Assembly: GCF_000023945.1 (NCBI RefSeq)
Contig: NC_013158.1
Coordinates: 2,976,001 to 3,040,000 of the forward strand
Reading direction: 5' to 3'
Length of the DNA stretch: 64,000 nt
DNA from: Halorhabdus utahensis DSM 12940
Lineage (GTDB): Archaea > Halobacteriota > Halobacteria > Halobacteriales > Haloarculaceae
The position numbers and the translations under genes were made by a program. Every line of letters begins with the position of its first letter. Position 1 is the stretch's first letter. Positions 27,114 through 36,789 of this stretch are shown here, one piece after another. A model generated the notes under the pieces. The model searched no databases. It was not told the origin of the DNA and worked only from the letters and a program-made list of their open reading frames with translations.

Positions 27114-27725
27114 ATGACTGAATGGTTCGACTCGGTCGAGTCGACCGATGAAGCGATCATGGCGGCAACCTACCGGGCACTCTGTACGCATGGCTACGCC
27201 GGGACGACGATCTCACGGATCGGCGAGGAATTCGAGAAGAGCCAGTCACTGCTGTACTATCACTACGACGATAAGGACGACTTGCTGGCGGACTTTCTGA
27301 CCTATCTGCTCGACCGACTCGAAGCCGAGTTATCGGATTGCCAGGCTACTGCTCCTCGGGAGTGTCTCACGTCACTCCTCGAGAAGCTAGCGCCACGCGA
27401 CCCGGGCGAAGAGCGTCGACAGTTCTTTCAGGCGCTGCTCGAGATGCGCGCCCAGACAGCCCACAAACCCGCCTATCGAGATCAATTCGAACGCTCCGAT
27501 GCAGTCATCGTGGTCGAATTCACCGAGACGATCGAGGCGGGCATCGAACAGGGCGTCTTCGCCGATGTCGACGCAGAACGGGCGGCAGAGTTCATCTATT
27601 CGACGCTGTACGGTGCGCTCGATCGGTCCGTCTCGCTGGACCGGTGGGATCCGCTCGATCGGACCCGCCAGGAACTGGATCGGTACCTCGAATCCCATCT
27701 GCTTGCCGCCGGACCGGGCGCGTGA
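27114..27725 (+). CDS. TetR/AcrR-family transcriptional repressor
   Basis: 203 residues. The N-terminal HTH reads AIMAATYRALCTHGYAGTTI, ISRIGEEFEKSQSLLYYHYD and DKDDLLADFL, the canonical TetR pattern including the YYHYxxKDDL helix. The C-terminal all-helical region (about 60-203) is the ligand-binding and dimerisation domain. It is divergent from the RND exporter across 265 bases with two candidate operators, the classic arrangement of a substrate-sensing repressor and its pump. It ends 7 bases before the convergent leuS stop. Confidence 0.92.
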   Translation: MTEWFDSVESTDEAIMAATYRALCTHGYAGTTISRIGEEFEKSQSLLYYHYDDKDDLLADFLTYLLDRLEAELSDCQATAPRECLTSLLEKLAPRDPGEERRQFFQALLEMRAQTAHKPAYRDQFERSDAVIVVEFTETIEAGIEQGVFADVDAERAAEFIYSTLYGALDRSVSLDRWDPLDRTRQELDRYLESHLLAAGPGA

Positions 27726-27732
27726 AGGTCAC

Positions 27733-30429
27733 TCACCCGATGTGGATCGCGGGCTTGCCCGGTTGTGCACGCTCGAGTAAGTCCTCGTCTGTCGTCGCGT
27801 CGGCCGTCTGGACGCTGACTGGTGCGTCGAACTCCGCACGGAGCAGCCACGCCGCCCGTTCGAGGATGGCTTGCTCCGCGTCGGGCGAGAGGACGGGTTC
27901 CAGCGATCGGCGGCGGTCCTGGAGGTCGGCGAGGTACGGACCGGCCACGTCCCGATTGTCGGCCACGAGATCGTCTTCGAAGGCCTGGCTGACGACGGCT
28001 CCTTCAGGGTCGGCCCGTCGAACGGTCTCGTAGGCACGGTACTTCCACTCGGGAGCGACGACGAGCGTGATTTCTCCGGGGTCATCGATACCGGCGACCT
28101 CACAGATGTCCCGAACGTCCGCTCGTGTCGTGTCGATCAATGCCCGCTCGATCCGGTAGTCACTCACGTTGTCGGCCGGCTCCGGCCACTCGGCCTCGAC
28201 GGCCAACCCATCACACCGCAGCAGGTTCCAGAGTTCCTCGGCCAGGTACGGCGTGATCGGCGCGATCAGTGCCGTGAGCGTCTTGAGCCCGCGACGGTAG
28301 ACGGCCTCGTGAACCGGTCCCGCTTCGACGTACTGCCCGAGGACGCCCGCAAGCGATCGAATCTCCGAGATCGCTCGATGGAAGCGGAAGGCGTCGAACT
28401 CCTCGGTCGTCGCGGCGATCGTCCGGTCGATCTCGCGATCGAGGTAGTCGTCTCTGGGCTCGCGCTCGCTCCGTCCGGCATCGGCCTCGGTAAACGCCCG
28501 GACCATGTCATAGAGTTGCTGTTGAAGGTCGTAGGCTGAACTCACGTCCTTGGCGGTCCACTCGAAGTCCTGTCGGGGGTGGGCCGCCCCGAGGACGAAC
28601 AGTCGCGTCGTCTCCGGGCCGTACTCGTGGGGCGTAATGACGTTTCCCTTCGCCGTCGACATCTTCTCGCCGCCGTGCAGCACCGTCCCCTGGTTGACGA
28701 GCCGCTGGACGGGCTCCGGCTCGTCGAGGAGCCCGAGATCGGCCAGGACGTGGGCGAAAAACCGAATGTACAGCAGGTGGAGGACGGCGTGTTCCTCGCC
28801 GCCGACGTAGACGTCGACGGGGAGCCACTCATCGGCCTGTGCCGTATCGAAGGGCGCGTCCCCGTGATCCGCCGTGAGGAATCGCAGGTAGTACCACGAC
28901 GAGTCGACGAAGGTGTCCATCGTGTCCGTCTCCCGGCGGGCGGCCGCGCCACACTCCGGACACGTGGTCTCGACGAACGCCTCGTTCTCGGCGAGTGGGT
29001 TCCCGGCTGTCGGCTCGTATTCGGGCAGCTCCACGGGCAACTCCTCTTCCGGGACCAGGACGGGACCGCACTCCTCACAGTGGACGACCGGGATCGGCGT
29101 CCCCCAGTACCGTTGCCGGGAGATGAGCCAGTCGCGAAGCCGGTAGGTGACCGACGACTCGGCACACTCGAGATCGGCGAGCAACTGCTCGCGGGCCCGT
29201 TCGGTATCGAGTCCACCGTACTCCCCGCTGTTTTCGAGCGTGCCTTCGCCGGTGTAGGCAGTTGCGCTGAAGTCATGTTCCGCCGAGTTCGATGGACGCA
29301 CGACCGGCGTGATCGCGAGATCGTGTTCGCTCGCGAAGGCGTGATCGCGCTCGTTGTGCGCGGGGACGCCCATGACGGCGCCGGTCCCCACGTTGTCAAG
29401 GACGTATTCGGCGACGTAGACCGGGAGCTCCTCGCCAGTCAGTGGATGGATCGCACGGACGCCGGTGTCGACCCCACTGGCCGTCGACCGTCGCTCAGCA
29501 TCTGATCGCCCCCGCGTCCCGTCGAGGTAGGCGTCGACCCTATCGATATCCGTAGCCAGGTCCCGGGCGAGATCGTGACCCGGCGATATCGCGAGGAACG
29601 TCGCGCCGTAGAGTGTATCCAGCCGTGTCGTGAACGCCTCGATATCGCCGTCCTCGGGCACATCGAAGGTGACGCTCGCTCCCTCCTGCTTGCCGATCCA
29701 GTTGCGCTGGATCTCCCGAACGCTCTCGGGCCACCCCTCCAGATCGTCGAGGCCATCCAGCAGTTCCTCGGCGTAGTCGGTGATCGAAAAGAACCACTGA
29801 TCGAGTTCGCGGGTCTCGACCGGCGTCTCACATCGCCAGCAGACCCCCTGGCTCGAAATCGGCCCACCGACGCCGTCCCTGTCGTGGTCGTCCTCGTCGT
29901 CGTCCACTGACTCGACCTGGGCGTCCGCCAGCACGGTCTCGCAGTTGGGACACCAGTTGACAGCGGCGGCCTCGTACTCGACGAGCCCTTCCTCGTAGAA
30001 GCGCTCGAAGAACCACTGGTTCCACTGGTAGTATTCGGGGTCGCTAGTCGTGAACTCCCGGTTCCAGTCGTAGCCAAAGCCCATCGCTTCCATCTCTTCG
30101 CGCATGTCCTCGATGCACGTGTCCGTCCAGGACTGGGGGTCTGACAGCTGGCGCTCCGCGGCGTTTTCCGCTGGCAACCCGAAGGCGTCCCACCCCATCG
30201 GCTGGAGCACCTCGTCGCCGCACATCCGCCGATATCGGGCGTACGCGTCAGTGATTGCGTAGTTGCGCACGTGGCCCATGTGGAGGTTGCCGGACGTGTA
30301 CGGGAACATGCCCAGCACGTAGGTCGGATCTTCGGTGTCAGCCGGACATGTGTAGACATCTTTGCGATCCCACTCGAACTGCCAGATATCCTGGACGGCT
30401 TGGGACGAGTACCGATCTCGATGAGCCAT
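27733..30429 (-). CDS. leuS: Leucyl-tRNA synthetase, bacterial-type architecture
   Basis: 898 residues. HIGH reads HMGHVRNYAITDAYAR and KMSKS reads GEKMSTAKGNVITPHEYG. The CP1 editing domain has the Thr-rich TTRLDTLYGATFLAISPGHD and the specificity loop VMGVPAHNERDHAF with its Asp. Two zinc-type Cys pairs are present (CPNC and CWRC), and CPEC plus a second pair lie in the later insert. The editing-domain sequence and overall order match bacterial LeuRS rather than the archaeal/eukaryotic type, as I recall for haloarchaea generally. It charges tRNA(Leu) and clears mischarged isoleucine or norvaline. A Glu/Asp-rich insert marks salt adaptation. Confidence 0.95.
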   Translation of the reverse strand: MAHRDRYSSQAVQDIWQFEWDRKDVYTCPADTEDPTYVLGMFPYTSGNLHMGHVRNYAITDAYARYRRMCGDEVLQPMGWDAFGLPAENAAERQLSDPQSWTDTCIEDMREEMEAMGFGYDWNREFTTSDPEYYQWNQWFFERFYEEGLVEYEAAAVNWCPNCETVLADAQVESVDDDEDDHDRDGVGGPISSQGVCWRCETPVETRELDQWFFSITDYAEELLDGLDDLEGWPESVREIQRNWIGKQEGASVTFDVPEDGDIEAFTTRLDTLYGATFLAISPGHDLARDLATDIDRVDAYLDGTRGRSDAERRSTASGVDTGVRAIHPLTGEELPVYVAEYVLDNVGTGAVMGVPAHNERDHAFASEHDLAITPVVRPSNSAEHDFSATAYTGEGTLENSGEYGGLDTERAREQLLADLECAESSVTYRLRDWLISRQRYWGTPIPVVHCEECGPVLVPEEELPVELPEYEPTAGNPLAENEAFVETTCPECGAAARRETDTMDTFVDSSWYYLRFLTADHGDAPFDTAQADEWLPVDVYVGGEEHAVLHLLYIRFFAHVLADLGLLDEPEPVQRLVNQGTVLHGGEKMSTAKGNVITPHEYGPETTRLFVLGAAHPRQDFEWTAKDVSSAYDLQQQLYDMVRAFTEADAGRSEREPRDDYLDREIDRTIAATTEEFDAFRFHRAISEIRSLAGVLGQYVEAGPVHEAVYRRGLKTLTALIAPITPYLAEELWNLLRCDGLAVEAEWPEPADNVSDYRIERALIDTTRADVRDICEVAGIDDPGEITLVVAPEWKYRAYETVRRADPEGAVVSQAFEDDLVADNRDVAGPYLADLQDRRRSLEPVLSPDAEQAILERAAWLLRAEFDAPVSVQTADATTDEDLLERAQPGKPAIHIG

Positions 30430-30539
30430 TTCTTGAGTCGTCTTTACCGGAGTCGGGACAAAAACCTGCGGGAGGATCCCTCGATCAATCCACCCGCGTC
30501 TGGAGGAAGACTTTTGCCCCGGTGGGCGTACCCATCGCC

Positions 30540-31295
30540 ATGCAACTGACGTTTCTGGGTACCGGCAGCGCCATGCCGACCGGCAATCGGCATCAGACCG
30601 GGTTGCTACTGGAAGCCGAGGGCAACCGACTGTTGATCGACTGTGGCAGCGGCGTCCTCGACGCCCTCGCGGCGACCGAACGAGGGTACATTGACCTCGA
30701 CGCCGTCCTCCTCACCCATCACCATCTCGATCACGTCGCCGACTTGCTCCCGCTGGTGAAGGCTCGCTGGCTGGCCGGGGCGTCCGATCTCTGCATCGCC
30801 GGGCCGCCCGGGACTCGCGACCTGCTCGACGAACTGCTCGACGTTCACACGTATCTTCGGAAACATGTCGATCCGGATGCCACCGATATCGAACCCGGAG
30901 CAACGACGCTCGCTGGCTTCGACGTGGTTGCTCGGGCGGTACAGCATTCGATGGCCGGCTTTGGCTACCGGGTTTCGCCGGCGGGTGCGGACGCCCCCAC
31001 GGTCGTCGTCAGCGGCGATACCCGGGCGTTCCCGGCGTTCCTCTCGACGGCCGACGGAGCCGAGGTGCTGGTCCACGACTGTTCGTTCCCCGACGACGTC
31101 GAGACCGACACCCATGCGACGCCGGGATCACTCGGCGAGGCGCTGGCGGCGGCCGAAGCGTCCATCGGGACCGTCTATCTCACACACCTGTATCCCCACA
31201 CTGATGGCCGACACGAGGACATGATCGCGTCGGTTCACGAGCACTACGCCGGTGCTGTGGCAGTCGCGAGCGACGGGCTGTGCGTCGAGGTGTAG
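30540..31295 (+). CDS. Metallo-beta-lactamase-fold hydrolase (RNase Z-like)
   Basis: 251 residues from ATG 30540. The fold starts MQLTFLGTGSAMPTGNRHQT, the metal motif is LTHHHLDHVADLLPL (HxHxDH), and later ligands are HSMAGFGYR, VVVSGDTRAF (Asp) and YLTHLYPH. This is the ribonuclease-Z / AtsA-like branch. It is shorter than tRNase Z (about 305) and the exosite arm is not obvious, so a tRNA 3'-processing role is uncertain; a phosphodiesterase or lactonase is equally possible. Divergent from leuS. Confidence 0.85.
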   Translation: MQLTFLGTGSAMPTGNRHQTGLLLEAEGNRLLIDCGSGVLDALAATERGYIDLDAVLLTHHHLDHVADLLPLVKARWLAGASDLCIAGPPGTRDLLDELLDVHTYLRKHVDPDATDIEPGATTLAGFDVVARAVQHSMAGFGYRVSPAGADAPTVVVSGDTRAFPAFLSTADGAEVLVHDCSFPDDVETDTHATPGSLGEALAAAEASIGTVYLTHLYPHTDGRHEDMIASVHEHYAGAVAVASDGLCVEV

Positions 31296-31306
31296 GTCGG
31301 AAAGCG

Positions 31307-31711
31307 TCACTCCACGTCGCCCGTAATGACCTCTTTGGCCCGAATTCGGAGGATGACTCGCTCGGTCTCGACCGGCGTGGGATACTCGTCCTCGCCCAGA
31401 TAGCGCTGTGCGAGGGCGTCGATGTGGTCGCGTGCTCCCTCGGTCGTCGTCGATTCGACCACTCCAGTCACCGATAGAAAACGGTAGGGGTTGTCCGGGT
31501 CGACCATGCTCACCGAGACTGTTGGGTCGCGGGCCACGTTCCGTTCCTTGCGTCGGCCGCGCTCGGTGTTGACCAGAATCAGGTCATCGTCGGCGTCGTA
31601 GTCGATCCAGACGGGTGTCGTGTGTGGCTCTCCGTCCGCCGTCATCGTCGTCAGGTGGGCGAACGTCTGTTTCTCGAAGAGATCGTGAAATGCTGCGGGA
31701 ATACTCGCCAT
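31307..31711 (-). CDS. Pyridoxamine 5'-phosphate oxidase-like, F420/flavin-binding protein
   Basis: 134 residues from ATG 31711, which begins directly at the family's first helix (IPAAFHDLFEKQTFAHLTTM). The split beta-barrel pattern PHTTPVWIDYDADDDLILVN, RGRRKERNVARDPTVSVSM and YRFLSVTGVVE matches the PPOX class, F420-dependent TIGR03618/Rv1155-like group. Such proteins reduce or bind F420 or flavins. Tail to tail with the MBL gene (12 bases). Substrate unknown. Confidence 0.85.
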   Translation of the reverse strand: MASIPAAFHDLFEKQTFAHLTTMTADGEPHTTPVWIDYDADDDLILVNTERGRRKERNVARDPTVSVSMVDPDNPYRFLSVTGVVESTTTEGARDHIDALAQRYLGEDEYPTPVETERVILRIRAKEVITGDVE

Positions 31712-31777
31712 GGCTCGACGTTCGCGTCCGAGCGGATAAAGCGTATGGCTGTGAGCCAATCTGCCACCTTTCGTCAC

Positions 31778-32935
31778 TCAGGCGCGTTCGAGCACGACCC
31801 GGAAGTCGGCTCCGCCTGCTTCGCTCTCCCTGACTTCGACCGTGCCGCCGTACGATTCAGTTAGCGCGCGAACGAATCCCAGTCCGAGACCGGTCCCCTC
31901 ACTTTCCGGTCCCTTTCGCCCCATCTCGAAGATCTCGTCACGGACTGCCTCGGGAACGCCCGACCCGTCGTCAGCGAAGCCGACGACGATGGTCTCGGCG
32001 TTCGGCTGTTCGAGGTAGATCGAAACCGTCACCGGGTCGTCGTTGTGGATCGCGGCGTTCGAGAGGATGTTTGTGAACACTGAATCGAGCAGGTCGCCAC
32101 CGTACACCTGGTACTCGAAGTCCGCCGGATCGAACTCGACGGTCAACTCGTCGAACTGTGTGTCGACGGTCGTGACCGTTTCATCGAGTTCCCGCCGGAG
32201 CGGTTTCGGTTCGGGTTCGTCTGCCTCTTCCAGCGTCGAGACGATGTCGCCCACTCGCTCGATGAGGTCGGCCGCGTCGTCGGCAGCGTGCTTGATGCGT
32301 TCGACGTAATCAAGTGTGTCACCGTCGACGCTGTCCGCAACGAAGTCAGTGAACCCGGAGATCACCTGCAGATCGTTGCCGAGATCGTGTCTGAGGAGGC
32401 GGTCGTACAGCTCGACCATCTCCTTGCGCGTCTCGAGGTCCTGGCGTGCGCGTTCGAGTTGCTCCCGCGACCGGATGTTACTGATCGCCGTCGCGGCGTG
32501 CGAGGCGAGGATCTCGAGCGGTTCGGCGTGCTCTGCGCCGATCTCGTCGATCGACGTCGCACGCGTCACTAAAACCACCATGACCTCGTCAACGATACTG
32601 GCCGGCACGGCAAGCGTAGCAGTTACGTCCGAATCCTCGACAACACCGGCCTCCGCACCCGTGCGACGAACCGTCTCGCCGGATTCGATGGCCTGGGTTA
32701 CCACATCAGTCACTTCGTCACCTGGTTCGAAGTGGGGGTTCGTGCTGTCAGCCACCTCCGGATGGCCGTTACCGACCACGACGAACGAGGCGTATGGAAA
32801 GTCAAACAGCAGTGACACCGCTTCGAGCGTGAGCGAGACGACTTCGTCGACGCTCTCACAGCTGTTGAGTGCCTGCCCGTATCGGTTCAGGTCAGCAACC
32901 TGGCTGGCGAAGTCCGGTTGATTTTCGAAAGACAT
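31778..32935 (-). CDS. GAF-type sensor histidine kinase
   Basis: 385 residues. Residues ~20-165 form a GAF-like sensor (FPYASFVVVGNGH, LAVPASIVDEVMVVLV, PLEILASHAATAISNIRS). A coiled linker leads to the H-box LYDRLLRHDLGNDLQVISGF, then the catalytic domain with N-box NILSNAAIHND, G1 GFADDGSGVPE and G2 GTGLGLGFV. No membrane helix or receiver domain is present, so it senses a cytosolic signal and must have a partner regulator elsewhere. Orphan in this neighbourhood. Confidence 0.9.
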   Translation of the reverse strand: MSFENQPDFASQVADLNRYGQALNSCESVDEVVSLTLEAVSLLFDFPYASFVVVGNGHPEVADSTNPHFEPGDEVTDVVTQAIESGETVRRTGAEAGVVEDSDVTATLAVPASIVDEVMVVLVTRATSIDEIGAEHAEPLEILASHAATAISNIRSREQLERARQDLETRKEMVELYDRLLRHDLGNDLQVISGFTDFVADSVDGDTLDYVERIKHAADDAADLIERVGDIVSTLEEADEPEPKPLRRELDETVTTVDTQFDELTVEFDPADFEYQVYGGDLLDSVFTNILSNAAIHNDDPVTVSIYLEQPNAETIVVGFADDGSGVPEAVRDEIFEMGRKGPESEGTGLGLGFVRALTESYGGTVEVRESEAGGADFRVVLERA

Positions 32936-33003
32936 TCGCGGTGAGTATGCTCCGTCGAATAGGAATCACACCCACATCAAAAAACCGTTTTGGAAATTTC
33001 CTA

Positions 33004-34074
33004 TCACGATTCGAGGCGATATCGTAACAGTGCCGCGATCCCACCGAGATTCGAGAGTTGCTGGCCCGGGTCGAACTCCCGTGAGAAGACGGTCACTTCA
33101 CCCCCCTGCTGTTCGGTCCGCTCGATGACGCGATCGACATCGATATCCCAGTTGTCTCCCTCGTCACGCGCCCGACGGAGCGGTTCATCGAGGACGAGTA
33201 AGTGCTCGATGGCTCCATACTCGGCGGCTTCAGCCACTGCGTCCGGTCCGTAGGATACTTTCGCGCCGGTCGCGATCCGTTCCATCAACTCGTCGATCAG
33301 CGTCGCCTCCTCGGCAATGCGGGTCTCCTCCTGGACGTCCTCGACGGCCCCGCGCTTGAGCACCTCGTGGACACCCCGATCGCCGACGGCGCTGGTGTCG
33401 ACCGTCCGGATCGAGTCAGCTACCGCCGGTGCCTCGTCTTCGATGTAGGCGAGCGCGTCCTGCTTGGTGAAACCCGGCCCGGCGAGGATGATCGCGTCGG
33501 CGTCCGTTCGCTTGAGCACGTCCGTGAGTTCCCCGAACAACTCTTCACGGGGTCTGGCGTATTCGCCTTTGCCGGTCGGCCCCGCAATCGACGCCCGTTC
33601 CTCGGTGCCGTACTGTTCGACGGTGTGGACGTAGGCCTGGGCCTCCTCGACGGTCACGATGGCAACGTCCGGGACGTCGGTCGCCTCGACGGCCTCCTCG
33701 ATCCGATCCATCTGGTCGGGCTTCCACGTCTTCTCGACGTCGAGTTCGTCGTGTTGCTCGACGTTGATCGTGTGATGCTGGCCGAGTTGATCCTCCCGGG
33801 AACAGTCACCGATCACGCCGCTGACCCGGAGCCGATCGGCGAAGCGGGCGAACTCGACGTCGTCGACGTCGAGGGCTGCCCAGATGTGTTCTCGCTCCCC
33901 GCCCGTGTCCCGCATCTGGTCGTCGTTGCGCTGGATGCGCCGGGTGGTGTCGCCGGCCACCCGGTCGCCCGGCTCGATCACGTAGGTGAGATGCCAGAGG
34001 TCGTCGAGGCTCTCGGGGACGAGCGTCAGGCGCTCACGTCCACCCTCGACGCGCTCCCGCTCGGCAATTCGCAT
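33004..34074 (-). CDS. pelA: mRNA surveillance protein pelota
   Basis: 356 residues, the normal archaeal length. The N-terminal Sm-like domain contains [20 protein letters not shown] and GDTTRRIQ; the middle and C-terminal eRF1-like domains contain [48 protein letters not shown] and [11 protein letters not shown]. It lacks the GGQ motif of release factors, as expected. Pelota with its GTPase partner (aEF1A in archaea) recognises empty A sites and starts rescue of stalled ribosomes. It sits 4 kb from rqcH, which handles nascent chains of the same pathway. Confidence 0.95.
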   Translation of the reverse strand: MRIAERERVEGGRERLTLVPESLDDLWHLTYVIEPGDRVAGDTTRRIQRNDDQMRDTGGEREHIWAALDVDDVEFARFADRLRVSGVIGDCSREDQLGQHHTINVEQHDELDVEKTWKPDQMDRIEEAVEATDVPDVAIVTVEEAQAYVHTVEQYGTEERASIAGPTGKGEYARPREELFGELTDVLKRTDADAIILAGPGFTKQDALAYIEDEAPAVADSIRTVDTSAVGDRGVHEVLKRGAVEDVQEETRIAEEATLIDELMERIATGAKVSYGPDAVAEAAEYGAIEHLLVLDEPLRRARDEGDNWDIDVDRVIERTEQQGGEVTVFSREFDPGQQLSNLGGIAALLRYRLES

Positions 34075-34140
34075 ACCCGCTTTCGGGCAGCATGCGACAA
34101 GTGCCTGCCGTTTCCGCTCGCCGTGCTGCCCTGGCAGAGC

Positions 34141-35046
34141 TCAGTCTGTGGTCGTCTCGACGGCGCGGACCTCGAGGCCCTCCCCGACCGATATCTCGGC
34201 GATGGCCCCCTCGTGTGGAACGGTGACCGTCGCGGAAAACGGCTCCCTTGACTCGACCCGGCCGGTGACGGCCGGGAGGACGCGTTCGGTCGCCCGCAGG
34301 CTACTGGTCTCCTCGCGCGGTACCCCGATCTCCACCAGCGCACTCGTCACTCGCGGTTCGAACTGGAGGGCGCTGATGACGTCGACGGTCGCGAGCCAGG
34401 AACACGTCCCACACGTCATCTCGACCGTCGGGGTTGACTCACCGTCCAGGCGGTCCCACGGCAGCGTCACGCCCGTGATCCCCGCACAGGACGGACACTG
34501 TCCCGTCCGGGCGAGGCCGACGTGGTACATCATTCGATCGTACAGGGCCTCGTAGACGTCGACACCTTCCCGGACGGCGACGCCGTGCTTCGGGAACCGG
34601 TAGGTCGCGCCCCAGAAGATGTCGCAGGCCGGGCACTCGACGGTGAGAAACTCCTGTTCGTACTCGCCGTGCAGGTCGGCGTCGCAGTTCGGACAGGTCG
34701 CCTCGACAGTGACGTCGGCCGGAACCGACTCAGTCGGGCGGTTCGCGATCATTGCCTCGTACAGCGCGATCGCGCCGGCCGTCGGGACGTATTCCCCGTC
34801 CACCGCCTCGACGTACGCGCCGCGGAGTTTCTCCAGATGGTAGTTGAACTTGCCGCTGTCCTGCACGCCGGTGGCATCCATCAGTTCCGCGTACGACAGC
34901 GTTCGCCGGTCGCGTAGCTCCGGGCCCGAGGTCGGATCGATCGGCTCGTACCGGTCGAAGAGGGCCCGGAGGATGTCGAGTCTGATCTCGTGACCGAGCA
35001 GCGCGAAGGCGTCCTCGGCGACGGCACTCCCCTGGTCGTCAGCCAT
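34141..35046 (-). CDS. ArsR-type winged-helix protein with two zinc-ribbon-like motifs
   Basis: 301 residues from ATG 35046 (a further ATG at 35073 would add nine residues). The N-terminal wHTH reads FALLGHEIRLDILRALFDRY, LSYAELMDATGVQDSGKFNY and HLEKLRGAYVE. A zinc ribbon follows (CPNCDADLHGEY...CPAC), then a second CPSC...CGTC pair further on. The rest is an unassigned beta-rich domain. This layout recurs in haloarchaea as helix-turn-helix proteins with a DUF7351-like C-terminus. Target genes unknown. It lies upstream of pelA on the same strand with a 66-base gap. Confidence 0.8.
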   Translation of the reverse strand: MADDQGSAVAEDAFALLGHEIRLDILRALFDRYEPIDPTSGPELRDRRTLSYAELMDATGVQDSGKFNYHLEKLRGAYVEAVDGEYVPTAGAIALYEAMIANRPTESVPADVTVEATCPNCDADLHGEYEQEFLTVECPACDIFWGATYRFPKHGVAVREGVDVYEALYDRMMYHVGLARTGQCPSCAGITGVTLPWDRLDGESTPTVEMTCGTCSWLATVDVISALQFEPRVTSALVEIGVPREETSSLRATERVLPAVTGRVESREPFSATVTVPHEGAIAEISVGEGLEVRAVETTTD

Positions 35047-35163
35047 CGGACGCACGTGGTCCCACACCGCCATTGAATCCAGGTTTCCGGCGAAGTGTGT
35101 GGGTCACCGTGTGAAATCAGCTTCACAGAACGCTTACACCGTCGAACGCCCTGTACACCGGTA

Positions 35164-36672
35164 ATGACCGAAACGCGATCCCCTCCAGAGGCGGGGACAG
35201 TTGTGGACCGTCTCCGCGAACGGCTTGCTTCGATCAGTCCGCTCTCCCTGGGGATGTTGGGCTTTCTCGGCATCCCCGGAGAGGTCGTGCCCGGCCTCGA
35301 AGTACTCAAGCTGTTCTCCGTCTTCTGGCTGTTCTGGCTGTGGCCGTTCGTCGCCATGCTGATCGGCGCTGTGAGGCAGTCACTCGGCGACGACGAGTCG
35401 GCTGCGGGCCCGCGTGACTGGCTCGAGATGGACAGTGGCTGGCGTGGGCTGTTCGCCATGCTGTATGGACTTTCGCTGTCGGTGCTGAATCCCCTGATGG
35501 GACGCCAGGACGTGATGCAACTGCTGGGCAGCGCCGTCGCCGTCGTGCGACATCGCGGCTCCTTGCCGGCCCCCGAATCGTTCACCCAATCTGGTCAGTA
35601 CCGACTGCCGGTCGAGGGGGCCTGGACGGTCGTCAACGGCAGTCCGATCAAGGAGCACTCCCACTCGTGGTACCCGGCGACCCAGCGCTACGCCTACGAC
35701 CTCGTGATCACCGACGACGACGGGCGGACGCGCCCGGCGGAGGCGGACACGAGCGTCGAGAACTACTACTGCTACGACAAGCCGGTCCTCGCGCCCGCCG
35801 ACGGGGTCGTCGTCGACGTCCGCGACGGCGATCCGGAACTGGGCCGGGCCGGCGGGTTCTCTCATCCCGGCAAGCGCTCGATCACCGGCAACGCCGTCAC
35901 GATCCGCCACGCCGAGGGTGAGTACAGCAGCCTCGTCCACCTCGTTCCCGGGAGTATCGTGGTCGAACCCGGCGAGCGGGTCGACCGGGGCCAGGAGATC
36001 GGTCGGTGTGGCCACTCGGGCAACTCCAGCGAGCCCCACCTCCACGTCCAGCTACAGGATCACCCCACCTTCGAGTTCGCGGCCGGATTGCCGATCAGAT
36101 TCGAGAACGTGGCCGTCGAGACGCCGGGCGTCGACGTCACCGAAGCGACCGGCTGGGACGCCCCCGAGGGAACTGGGCAGTATATTCACGTCGGCCAGCG
36201 CGTCACCCACGTCGCCGACGGGCAGACCGACAGGGCTGACGACGGGTCACGTGACCCCGAGCCAGCGACCGCCCCGGCACTCGGCGGCGTTCGACGGGTC
36301 GCCGGACTCGCCAACGGGATCGCGGTCGGTGGGTTCGTCACCGTTCTGGCGGGCGTCGTCGGCGCGTCACTCACGACCGCCGCACTCCTCGTCGGGGGGC
36401 TGGCAGGTCTCGGACTGGCGTCGCTGGGCGCGAGGCTAGTGGTCGGGAACGGTAGCGTCCACTCGGCGTCGGTCGGGACGGTCGGCGGCGTGGGCCTGGC
36501 GGCACTCGCGGTTGGCGCCTTCGCCGGCCTCTCCGCCCTGCCGACGGTCGCCCCGGTCGCGCTCGGTGCGGGACTGTTTCTGACGGGGGCAGTGCTGTAC
36601 GGCGGTAGCTGGGAGTACGGTCGCTGGCGCGGGTTTCAGCACGCGGTTCGGTCGACCGTCGCGACCGAGTGA
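35164..36672 (+). CDS. Membrane-associated M23-family metallopeptidase
   Basis: 502 residues from ATG 35164. One to two N-terminal membrane segments (about 47-70 and 95-112) precede the M23/LytM domain (roughly 150-300). Zinc ligands appear as H165/H167 in EHSHSW, D179 in YAYDLVI, and HLH (292-294) in SEPHLHVQL; the usual APADGVVVDV, GNAVTIRH and GQEIGRCGHSGNS strands are present. The C-terminal ~130 residues hold four Gly/Ala-rich helices. In bacteria M23 enzymes cut peptidoglycan cross-bridges; archaea have no murein, so the substrate must be a protein or an unknown polymer. No signal peptidase site is evident. Confidence 0.88.
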   Translation: MTETRSPPEAGTVVDRLRERLASISPLSLGMLGFLGIPGEVVPGLEVLKLFSVFWLFWLWPFVAMLIGAVRQSLGDDESAAGPRDWLEMDSGWRGLFAMLYGLSLSVLNPLMGRQDVMQLLGSAVAVVRHRGSLPAPESFTQSGQYRLPVEGAWTVVNGSPIKEHSHSWYPATQRYAYDLVITDDDGRTRPAEADTSVENYYCYDKPVLAPADGVVVDVRDGDPELGRAGGFSHPGKRSITGNAVTIRHAEGEYSSLVHLVPGSIVVEPGERVDRGQEIGRCGHSGNSSEPHLHVQLQDHPTFEFAAGLPIRFENVAVETPGVDVTEATGWDAPEGTGQYIHVGQRVTHVADGQTDRADDGSRDPEPATAPALGGVRRVAGLANGIAVGGFVTVLAGVVGASLTTAALLVGGLAGLGLASLGARLVVGNGSVHSASVGTVGGVGLAALAVGAFAGLSALPTVAPVALGAGLFLTGAVLYGGSWEYGRWRGFQHAVRSTVATE

Positions 36673-36789
36673 CCCGTTGCACCCTTTGAGAACTCCGGTG
36701 AGAGTGCGGATCGGAGCTCCGGAGATTCTTCGAGTGGGAGAAGACGGAACAACGACGACCGGCCGGCATTTCGGTTCCGGAACGGGACT

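Noticed and set aside
32143..32921. Open frames antisense to the histidine kinase
   Set aside because: Ser/Arg-rich shadow sequence without domains.
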